From: Marinobacter aromaticivorans
Lineage (GTDB): Bacteria; Pseudomonadota; Gammaproteobacteria; Pseudomonadales; Oleiphilaceae
DNA: 64,000 nt
Assembly: GCF_002806975.1 (NCBI RefSeq)
Contig: NZ_NIHD01000004.1
Location: 221,011-285,010 of the forward strand
Direction: 5' to 3'
Below, piece after piece: positions 25,562 to 34,600 of this stretch. Position 1 is the stretch's first letter, and the number at the start of each line of letters is the position of its first letter. Position numbers and translations under genes: made by a program. The notes beneath the pieces are model-generated. The model was not told the origin of the DNA. It saw only the letters and a list, made by a program, of their open reading frames with translations, and made no database searches.

Positions 25562-28500
25562 TGTTGAACCCCATCACCTACACGGAACAGGTCGTCAGCG
25601 ACTTCTTGCGCTATCAGCTCAGCACCTATGCCTTTGCCGATGACAAGCTCTACCAACAGATGCGGGAGCTGCTCAACCTGGAGCAAACCCGCAGCACCCC
25701 GCTGCTCAAAGGGCCTTACATTTCGTTGTCTCGCACCTTTCAGCAGGGCGAAACACTGGAGCAGTTGGTGAAGGAGGGCGTGCTACACCCCCATATTCGC
25801 CAGCTATCTCCCTATCCATCGGCATACCTCCACCAGGAAAAGGCGTTCCGTGCGATTCATGCCGGTAAACCCACACTCGTCTCCACGGGCACTGGTTCTG
25901 GCAAAACAGAAGCCTTTCTGATGCCCATCGTCTCTCGCTGCCTCCAACTGAGGGATGAAGGTGCCGAGGCTGGCGTAACGGCCGTTATCGTGTATCCCAT
26001 GAACGCACTGGCAGAAGACCAGTTGCAAAGGATGCGCGAGTTATTAGCCGGTACCGGTGTCACCTTTGGTATGTATGTGGGCAAAACCCCTCAACAGGAT
26101 TCGGATGTCAGTGGTGTTCGACTGCCGCCCGGTAGCTCTGCTGCGGATTATCAGAACAAACTGGACGAAGTCCGGGCCAAGAAGCAGGACATTGCAGTGC
26201 ATCCGCCGGAGGAGCGAGTAAGCCGTGAGGCGATGCGCACTCAGGGAGAGCAGCCGCGGATTCTGCTGACCAACGTGAAACAGCTTGAGCTGCTGCTGAC
26301 CCGCCAGCACGATCTTGAGTTGTTCGATAACGCCCGTTTGGAGTTCATGGTCTTCGATGAAGCGCACACTTTTACCGGTGCCAATGGTGCGGAGACGGCA
26401 TGTTTGATTCGTCGCCTGCGCTCCTACTGCGGCAAGGATGAAAACAGTACCACTTGCGTTGCGACCTCAGCGACGATTGCCGACCCGATTCACGGCCAGG
26501 AAGCCGGGCGGGTATTTGCTAGCCGGTTCTTCGGCGTGGATGGAAGCTCGGTTGAATTGGTGGGTGAGACTTATGAGGCCGACATTTGGGGCGAGCCTCG
26601 TAAAGCTAGTGGACCCTTGGCGGGCGACCAGGCCGTCCAGCTTTCAAACTTGCTGGAGGTACTCGGTAGGGCCGATAGCCCGGATCCCTCAGAGGCTGAC
26701 ATACAGGCACTGCGGGTGTGGTTTCAGTCTGTCACTGGCAGCAGGCTTGCGGAAGGCAATTGGCGCGAAGCCTTGTATCAGTGGTTGAGCCATAACGAAG
26801 TGGTGTTCCAGATCGCAGAAGCCTTGCGTAAACCCCAGCGCCTAGTGGACTTGCTTCAAACACTCAGTGACACGCTGGGACGTCCGATCTCGGAGGAAGA
26901 GATTCTGATCTGGCTGGCACTGGGTGCCGCGTCCCGCAACGGCAGTCGTCCGTTATTGCGGCCAGTGGTTCATGGATTTGTGCGCGGCGTAGGCGGGGCC
27001 GTGGTGACATTCCCCGAACACAGCTCGGATGCGAAGCTATGGTTGTCCGCAGAGGATGCGCTGGACGACAACCCGGACATGGAGCGGTTCCCCATCTCTA
27101 GTTGCACCACCTGTGGCCAGCATTACTACGAGCATTCTCTGGAAGATTTCAATTTCACTAGCACGGCGCCAGGCGGTGGCACGGCTGAAGGCAATGCAAG
27201 GGTGTGGCGTGCAGTTGACCAGACGTTGGGTGGCGTTCGAGCGTTATCGCTGGATCATCAGGTAGGGTCGGAGGCTGACGAGGAGCCGGCGAAAACCGAA
27301 ACCCTGTTCGTGTGCCGTTACTGTGGCACCACCCATGACCAGCAGCTGTCTGAATGTATTGGCTGTGGCCGGGACAAGGACTTCAAACCCTTGTTCTTCG
27401 TTCAGCAGAAAGAGGATAACCCTGGCAAGCTGACCCGTTGCGTATCCTGCGGCGCTCATGGCCGCCGATTTATCGGTACCTATCGGGAGCCGGCCCGCCC
27501 AGTTCGTGCAACGACGGTTTCGGATGTCCATGTTTTGGCCCAGAGCATGATTCACCGTGCCGAACGACGGCGCTTACTCGTGTTTGCCGATAATCGGCAG
27601 GATGCTGCCTTCCAGGCGGGCTGGATGCAGGATCGTTCACGCCGCTACCGTTTGCGGGAGCTGATCTACAAGCGCTTGAGAGACGGTGAGACTTCGGTAA
27701 GCGACCTAACCCTTTGGTTAGATCAGTTTCTGGATCAGGATGACGAGCTGTCCCGTGCATTGATTCCAGAGGTCTGGCGGGTAGAGCCTAAATCCCAGAC
27801 CGGTGTCGCCCACAGCGAAGAGCGTAAATGGTTCCTGCGTGCGCAGGTACTTCGTGAGCTGGCGATGGGTGCGCGCCAGAGTACAGGCCTGGAACCCCTA
27901 GGCCGGGTGAAAGTGAAATACCATGGGCTGGATGAAGAGTTGCCCTTTGTACTCAAGTGGTCAAACCGGCTTGGCTGCAAGGCTGAGGAATTGGTGAATG
28001 GCATTGCTTCACTGATTGATAACGCCCGTTCGCGCCGGATGATTTACGACCCGATCACCAAGATTTATTCCAAGTTCTGGTTGGATGGCGAGAAAGAGGT
28101 CTTGCGGGGCTACCTCCCGTCCATGAAAGGTGTGCCTGCAGCACTGGTCTTCCAGCGTGATGGGCAGCATGAGAAGAACCGCATCAACCAGTGGTACAGC
28201 AATTATGGCAGTGTACCGCAGCAAGCTGCCCAAGCCTGGGGTGTGCCAGCGGATGAGGTTGAGGACTTTCTCGCGGGTGTTTGGGGCCTTCTGCTCGATG
28301 ATCTGGAAATATTCCGAAGTGTGCAGCTCAAGGGAGCCCGCGGCAAGAACCTGCCTGGTTGCCATGGCAGTGTGCAGGTCAATGTCGACCAGTTGACCTT
28401 GTATCCTGCCAAAGGCATGTATCGTTGCCAGACCTGTCGACGCCTTCACGCTCGACCCAATCCGTCTAATACCTGTATGGGCTGGCGGTGTAACGGTCGG

Positions 28501-31500
28501 TTGGAGTTCGAACCAGAAAACAAAGACAACTACGATCTGCTGTTGCTGGACCAGGAATTTGCAATGTTGCGGGCCAAGGAACACTCCGCGCAGATTCCGG
28601 GGCCAGAACGGGAGCGTATTGAAAATGCTTTTAAAGGCGATAACGAGCGAATCAATACCCTGGTATGTACTCCAACACTGGAAATGGGGGTAAACATTGG
28701 TGCCCTCGATGCGGTCTTGATGCGCAATGTGCCGCCACTGCCTGCTAACTACTGGCAGCGAGCTGGCCGGGCAGGGCGCCAATTCAGAATGGCCTTGGAT
28801 CTGACATACGCCCGTGCCACAAGCCATGACAGGGCTTACTTCAATGAGCCTCTGAAGTTACTTGAGGGCCAGGTAGAGCCGCCAAGCTTCAACCTGCGCA
28901 ATCCGGTGATGGTTGCCAAACATGTGCATGCGACGGTTCTGACCACGTTATTCAAGCTGGTACGTGAAGGTGGCCTGTCTGCTGGCGATCATGAAGAGCT
29001 GAGTACGACACTCAGCAATTGCCTGCCGACCCAGATCAAACCATACCTGTTTAACGCCGATAACTCGGTTCGCTCACAGCCGATGTCGGTTGGGGACCTT
29101 GGCGAACAGATCAGGAAGCATCGCGAGGCCATTATGAAGGCGGTGACGGAATCTTTCCGTCAGGGGTGGCCTGATGCCGATATTGAAGTGGTGGAAGTGG
29201 ATAAACTCGCCGAGATGGTTGATGGTTTGGAGGACCAGCTTCAACAGGTCGTTTTCCGCCTGTATAAGCGTTTGAAGTGGGCGCTGTCCCAGCTCGACCG
29301 TCTGAGGAAGGTGGCAGCAGAGAAAGGCTCGCTCGATGCGGACGACGAGGCGCTTAGGGGCCGCTGTGAGCGTATGGTCAAACGCCTGAAGGGCGATCTT
29401 CGCCGGTTCGGCAGCAAAGCTGAAGGCTTTGATGAAACCAACACCTACGGTGTGCTGGCGGCCGAAGGCTTCTTGCCAGGTTACGGACTGGATACGGGAG
29501 CGGTAACGCTCACCCATGTTGCACCTCGGTATGGCTCTGATATCACTGACTGGGACATCCGTCGTAATAGTGCGCTGGCGGTTCGTGAATACGTGCCTGG
29601 TAATCTGATTTATGCCAACGGTCATAAGTTCGTGCCACGCACTTTCCAACTGCTTCCTGAGGAGCCATTAACCTTCTCCGTAGATGTGGAAACAGAGTCT
29701 GTTGTAGAGACTGGTGGCTCTCGCAGGCAGGTAGAAGCCCAGCCTGAATCCATGGGCGCTACTCACATTCAGGGTATTTCGGTTTGCGATGTTGATGCCC
29801 CCCATAACTCCTACATTTCAGATGATGAGGAATACCGTTTCCAGATGCCGGTGGCCGTGTTCGCCCAGGATCAACGCCGGCATTCCGGAGGTTCAGCTTT
29901 TGAGTGGGGCAGCACGGTACTCCATCATAAGCATGGAATGTATATGCGCCTGGTCAACGTGGGTGCCTCTGGTCAGGTCAAATCCGGCGGGATGATCGGA
30001 TACCCGATATGTCGGGTATGTGGCGCCAGCCGCTCTCCCATGAGCACTGAGGCAGAGCTGAAGAAATTTAATGAGATACATCTGGAACGCTGTGGGCACC
30101 CTGTCGAGCCATTGTCGTTTTACGCAGAGGTTATCGCCGATGCGTTGGTGCTGCCGGATTGCGCATCCAAAGAAGTGGCCTACAGCCTTCTGGAGTCACT
30201 GAGGCAGGGGGCTGCTGAAGTGCTGGATATGGAAATCTCAGACCTGCAGGTTCAAGTGATCGCCAAACCGGACTCGGACTTGGTAGATGGCATTTTGTAT
30301 GATCCCATGCCTGGCGGTTCCGGTTTGTTGGAGCAACTCCTTGAGCATTGGCCGAGAATTGTAGCGTCTGCAAGAGCGCTCGTAGAAGAGTGCCCCAGCG
30401 CTTGTGAAACCTCTTGTGTGGACTGCTTACAGCATTTCCGGAACTCGTTCTATCACGACAGTCTCAATCGCCATACCGCGCTTGACTACTACAGGGCACA
30501 GGGCGAGGGCTTGAGGTTTACTCATGAAATACCGCCGGTTTTGCCGGATGACACCAAAGCTCAAGATCCGGGTAATGCGCCTGAGCAGCAATTGGTTGCT
30601 ATGCTCAAGGCGGCGGGCCTTTCCGATTTTGAGACTGAAACACCCATCAAATTGTCCGGTGGTTTCGATACGCGCCCGGATGTTTACTTCCACGAGCCCA
30701 ATGACCAGTTCGAGGGCGTGTGCGTGTACCTGGATGGCATGAGCCAGCATATCCACGGCAATGCTCAGACCGCTGCGAAAGATCATCAAATTCGGGAAGA
30801 GCTACGCAACACCGACTATGAAGTGATCGAGATTCAGTATCAGGAGCTATTCGATAAAACCGCCATGAGGGACCACATCCGGCGGATCGCCAGAGCCGTG
30901 GTTGGCAAGAAAAAGGCGAAGGAGATCATCGCCACGGATGACTGGTTTGATAATGCGGCTCCGGAGTCATCTGTTTCTTCATCTGGTAAAGAATCCCAGT
31001 CTCCCAAACTGAGGATCATCAGTGCGAACGATCCGGATTTCGCACCCTACGAAACCTCAGTCCCTCTCAGCTCACTCAAGTCCGCCGCTGGTTCGTTCAG
31101 CGACGATCAGGGAGGTTTTGCAACAGTCGGTACAGAATCTGACGAGTGGGTTTCGCTTCCCGGCAGGCACCTGGAAGAGGGAATGTTCGTTGCCCAGGTC
31201 GTTGGCGAGTCTATGGAACCTGAAATTCCGAGCGGGAGCTATTGTCTGTTCCGGCCGGTGCCAGCAGGCACGCGCCAGAACCGGAAGCTTCTGGTTTGGC
31301 ACTCTGGAGTGACCGATCAGGAAACTGGTGGCCAGTACACGTTAAAGGTGTATTCAAGTGAAAAGGTACCAGCGGAAGACGGTGACTGGGTACATCAGCG
31401 TATTACTCTGAAACCGCTTAATCCGGCATATGAACCGATTGTTCTTGAGCCCAATGAGGAGGGCCAGGTCTTGGCGATTGCGGAGTTTGTGGAAGTGTTG

Positions 31501-31506
31501 GGTTAA
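25561..31506 (+). CDS. giant SF2 helicase + DUF1998 + Vsr-like + S24-like fusion
   Basis: A 1981-residue protein. Walker A STGTGSGKT lies at 108-116, DEAH near 265, Cys-rich zinc modules at about 515-660 and 950-985, and QRAGRAGR near 1065-1072. DUF1998 with its Cys cluster (CPSACETSCVDC) is near 1610. A segment at about 1695-1765 (RPDVYF, VCVYLDG, then D-x-x-R-x-x-L) resembles Vsr/DUF559-type nuclease folds. The last 130 residues look like LexA/S24: GESMEPEI with Ser1884 and YTLKVY with Lys1929. Positionally it replaces separate DrmA and DrmB of DISARM. Druantia DruE is also a very large DUF1998 helicase and is the main alternative. Confidence 0.75.
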   Translation: MLNPITYTEQVVSDFLRYQLSTYAFADDKLYQQMRELLNLEQTRSTPLLKGPYISLSRTFQQGETLEQLVKEGVLHPHIRQLSPYPSAYLHQEKAFRAIHAGKPTLVSTGTGSGKTEAFLMPIVSRCLQLRDEGAEAGVTAVIVYPMNALAEDQLQRMRELLAGTGVTFGMYVGKTPQQDSDVSGVRLPPGSSAADYQNKLDEVRAKKQDIAVHPPEERVSREAMRTQGEQPRILLTNVKQLELLLTRQHDLELFDNARLEFMVFDEAHTFTGANGAETACLIRRLRSYCGKDENSTTCVATSATIADPIHGQEAGRVFASRFFGVDGSSVELVGETYEADIWGEPRKASGPLAGDQAVQLSNLLEVLGRADSPDPSEADIQALRVWFQSVTGSRLAEGNWREALYQWLSHNEVVFQIAEALRKPQRLVDLLQTLSDTLGRPISEEEILIWLALGAASRNGSRPLLRPVVHGFVRGVGGAVVTFPEHSSDAKLWLSAEDALDDNPDMERFPISSCTTCGQHYYEHSLEDFNFTSTAPGGGTAEGNARVWRAVDQTLGGVRALSLDHQVGSEADEEPAKTETLFVCRYCGTTHDQQLSECIGCGRDKDFKPLFFVQQKEDNPGKLTRCVSCGAHGRRFIGTYREPARPVRATTVSDVHVLAQSMIHRAERRRLLVFADNRQDAAFQAGWMQDRSRRYRLRELIYKRLRDGETSVSDLTLWLDQFLDQDDELSRALIPEVWRVEPKSQTGVAHSEERKWFLRAQVLRELAMGARQSTGLEPLGRVKVKYHGLDEELPFVLKWSNRLGCKAEELVNGIASLIDNARSRRMIYDPITKIYSKFWLDGEKEVLRGYLPSMKGVPAALVFQRDGQHEKNRINQWYSNYGSVPQQAAQAWGVPADEVEDFLAGVWGLLLDDLEIFRSVQLKGARGKNLPGCHGSVQVNVDQLTLYPAKGMYRCQTCRRLHARPNPSNTCMGWRCNGRLEFEPENKDNYDLLLLDQEFAMLRAKEHSAQIPGPERERIENAFKGDNERINTLVCTPTLEMGVNIGALDAVLMRNVPPLPANYWQRAGRAGRQFRMALDLTYARATSHDRAYFNEPLKLLEGQVEPPSFNLRNPVMVAKHVHATVLTTLFKLVREGGLSAGDHEELSTTLSNCLPTQIKPYLFNADNSVRSQPMSVGDLGEQIRKHREAIMKAVTESFRQGWPDADIEVVEVDKLAEMVDGLEDQLQQVVFRLYKRLKWALSQLDRLRKVAAEKGSLDADDEALRGRCERMVKRLKGDLRRFGSKAEGFDETNTYGVLAAEGFLPGYGLDTGAVTLTHVAPRYGSDITDWDIRRNSALAVREYVPGNLIYANGHKFVPRTFQLLPEEPLTFSVDVETESVVETGGSRRQVEAQPESMGATHIQGISVCDVDAPHNSYISDDEEYRFQMPVAVFAQDQRRHSGGSAFEWGSTVLHHKHGMYMRLVNVGASGQVKSGGMIGYPICRVCGASRSPMSTEAELKKFNEIHLERCGHPVEPLSFYAEVIADALVLPDCASKEVAYSLLESLRQGAAEVLDMEISDLQVQVIAKPDSDLVDGILYDPMPGGSGLLEQLLEHWPRIVASARALVEECPSACETSCVDCLQHFRNSFYHDSLNRHTALDYYRAQGEGLRFTHEIPPVLPDDTKAQDPGNAPEQQLVAMLKAAGLSDFETETPIKLSGGFDTRPDVYFHEPNDQFEGVCVYLDGMSQHIHGNAQTAAKDHQIREELRNTDYEVIEIQYQELFDKTAMRDHIRRIARAVVGKKKAKEIIATDDWFDNAAPESSVSSSGKESQSPKLRIISANDPDFAPYETSVPLSSLKSAAGSFSDDQGGFATVGTESDEWVSLPGRHLEEGMFVAQVVGESMEPEIPSGSYCLFRPVPAGTRQNRKLLVWHSGVTDQETGGQYTLKVYSSEKVPAEDGDWVHQRITLKPLNPAYEPIVLEPNEEGQVLAIAEFVEVLG

Positions 31507-31525
31507 CGGGTTTTTCTATTTGGAT

Positions 31526-31568
31526 GGCAAGGAAGCCTTGTTCAAGACTCCTTGCCCGATCTTTTTTT
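31526..31568 (+). terminator. rho-independent terminator of the DISARM-like operon
   Basis: GGCAAGGA (31526-31533) pairs with TCCTTGCC (31549-31556), with a further AGCCTTG/CAAGACT-type partial pairing inside, followed by CGA and seven T (31562-31568). It lies 19 bp after the helicase stop and about 40 bp before the next gene. It divides the block into two transcription units. Confidence 0.85.
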
Positions 31569-31605
31569 ATGAAGTGCGGCAATGCCGTGGGAGCGGGAGT
31601 AGTAA

Positions 31606-34600
31606 ATGGAAGTCAAGCTTTGGGACGGTGGTCTCCTCATTCACGAATTGAATGCCATCAGCAAGATGGAGGCGGCATTTGATGAGAAGAGTGCACCTCC
31701 GTCGATGGCGGAGCGTAAATCAAGACAAAACCAAACTGCCATTGGGCAACAGCTCAGCAGTTTGGTGGGAAACAAACTTCAATCCGGCATGTGGCCATGG
31801 AAGGGCTATGCGGGATTCAGGTTTTCCGACTCCAAAGGCAAGGACGGCGAATTTGATCTGGTTATCATCACTCACAAGAACATCCTCATTGTCGAGCTGA
31901 AACATTGGCACGGAACCATAACAAGCTCAGGCGATCGCTGGCTTCAGAATGGAAGTGATAGGGGCCGCTCTCCCGTCAGCACAACAAGAAATAAGTTCTT
32001 TCTCCTGAAAAACAAAATTGGGCGAATTCGTCATCAGCTGCCCGGGAAAAAGGTGCCCCGAATTGAATACCGGGTTGTTATGTCCGGCAACTGTGATTTC
32101 TCCGGCATTTCAGATAACGAAAAAGACTTCGTTCTATCACTGGATGATTTCCTGAAGCTCGCGGATGAGAAACGATTTAACAAAACGTTTCGCCCTCATC
32201 CTGATCAACAGGGCCTTAATGATTACTTTGAGATATTTGATCGGCTCTTTGATGAATCCAACGTTCAAGAGCGTGATCTTGTGGTGGATGGCTATCGGGC
32301 TAAGGAGAAAATCTTCTCGCATCCGATGGGAGCATACACCGAATACGAGGCAGTGAATGATCAGAACAAGTCTGATCGGGGACTGCTTCGCCTTTGGGAT
32401 TTTAACAAGCTCTCCGGCAACCAACCTAAAACACCTGAAGGTCGATACAGAATCATTTCAAGAGAGCAGGAGGTTCTGACGCAGATTCGTCTAGCCGAAC
32501 CCGAGCTGTATAAGAACTGTCTCCGACCGATGTCCAACCCTTCGCAAGATGATATGACCCGCCAGTTCTGCGAGCGGTTTGAGCTCCCAACCGGCCACTT
32601 GCGTTTCAATGCTTTTATCAATAGCCATGTAGTTGGCTACTCGATTCAGGAGCGGCTGAACGTTGGCAAGGTTCTCGTCTCTCAGTTTGCGAGGATGCAT
32701 GGGGCGAAGGTCGCCCATAGGGACGTAGGCGATCACAGTGTCTGGTTGTCCCCGTCGAATGCAATAACACTTTCGAACTTTATCGCCGCCTATTACCAGC
32801 CGGCCGGCACAGTAGGGGAGCAGCGGAAGGAATTGAGCATTGGGGCTATCGAGTTACCTGAGGATATCGGCTCCAACATTGAACTAGCTACTCCTTTTAC
32901 CCGTGATGTGTTTGCTCTCGGAATACTGCTCTGGCATTTGGTTAAAGCCCAAAACATTCCTCACAAGGCTGACAGTAGCCTATTAGAGAAGGTTGTTGGC
33001 GACCTCCAACACTGTGAAGATTGGTATGCCCCTGTAATTTTGCGAGCGATTCAGAAGATACCGAGTGAGCGCTACGCGGATGCCGGGAGCTTCCTCGGTG
33101 CTTTGAACGAAGGTCAGCCGTCGAATGCCGAAGTCTTCGAGTTTGACGACAGTACTTTGGACAGGTTTCGACAGCCTACGCTCCGTGTTGAGCGCGCGTA
33201 TCCAATGGAGGAGGAATATGTTGATAGTCCCCTCAAGGAGGTTTATCGCTCAGGCTCCAATGTTGTAAAGACATGGCCAGGTTTTGATCTTGGTGGGGAT
33301 GACCTCGGAGCGGGGCCACGGCTTCTTGCATTTCTCACGACTGTAGAGCGGCTTCAAAAGTTAAAGCTGGGCTTCATGCCCAAGATCGATGAGTTCGGGC
33401 TCGCGAAGCGCGATGAGCCATTCGTGGTCTCGCAATGGATTGAGGGCGTTCACTGGTCAGAACTGACAGACTTGGACCAAGACGTGCGCTTCCAAGTGAT
33501 TGAGAGGCTGTGTGATCACATCTCGTTTCTGCATGAACAAGACATCGCTCATGGTGATTTGCATCCAGATAACGTGAAAGTCGTGCTGCCTGCAGTGCCT
33601 GAAGAATCACCGTTTATCTATCTCCTAGACTTCCCAGACCTGGCAATCGATTCGGATGAGACAAAAAACTCTCGGTATAGTCCGGCCTGGGAACATGCGT
33701 CTCCTTATGAGCGTGACAACTTCGCGGTCATGCGTATGTCCTCAGAATTGCTTGGCATGGAGTGGGATGTCGCCCGTGACGACGATCTCCAAAGCCTCCG
33801 GGATCTGATCAACCTGGAGCAAGAGAGCCAGGCAGGATTTATTTCTCTCGACCGATTTATCGACGCGATCCAGAGGGAAAGAGAGCCCAAGGTTCAGCGG
33901 ACCACAATTTCTATCAAAACATCAAGGGTAAGCGGGCCACTAACGATACTGCCAGATAATGGGGAATTGTTGGTGACCGTAGAGCCTGACCGTAAGCGGC
34001 CACGGATGCTGACGGTAAAATTTAGCGGCATTGGAGGAAATTTTCTCTGCACCTACGATCCTTCAGAACACAAATTTGGACGTGTGTTGTTCCTGAACAA
34101 GCAGGACGAGATTTGGGGGCGGGATAGAAATAGTGCCCAGTACAGAATTGATTGTACGTTAGAACTCACTCAGAACGGTCACGATGACTGCTCGGGGCTC
34201 AACCAATTTTTTGCTGATAATGGGGATTTCCTCGCTTTAGTGGACGACGTACAGCAGTCGTCCATTGAAAAACAAACTCGTGAGGAAGATAGCGCTGCCA
34301 CAGAGCCTGGCGTTAAAACAACGGAAGCTGAGAATCAGGACCTCTCCCAGGAACATGAGGAGGAGCCTCGCGAAGCCTCGCACAAGGTTCGAAAGCGTGA
34401 TATCCCCGTTAATCGTTTATGGAAAACGATCATCGATACGGAGACTGAAGGACTGCCGTCCATAGAGGTTTCTGATGAGCCCGCCCCAACCAGAGATCAC
34501 TCATCCATACGTATTCCTTACTCGTCAGAGGGAGCTGTTCTCGAAAGCTTTGATAAGGATGATGAGGTCCGGCTGGTTCGAAAAAAAGACGACAAGACCT

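Noticed and set aside
28009..28827. 272-codon minus-strand frame
   Set aside because: Antisense to the helicase/DUF1998 protein over its conserved motif region; no independent evidence.
17268..31506. Interpretation as canonical class 1 DISARM
   Set aside because: Separate DrmA, DrmB and an adjacent DrmC are missing; it is kept as DISARM-like only.
25561..31506. Druantia (DruE)
   Set aside because: Size and DUF1998 fit, but the partners DruA-D, DruF-G or DruH are not recognised and the upstream genes match DISARM better. Kept as an alternative, not the call.
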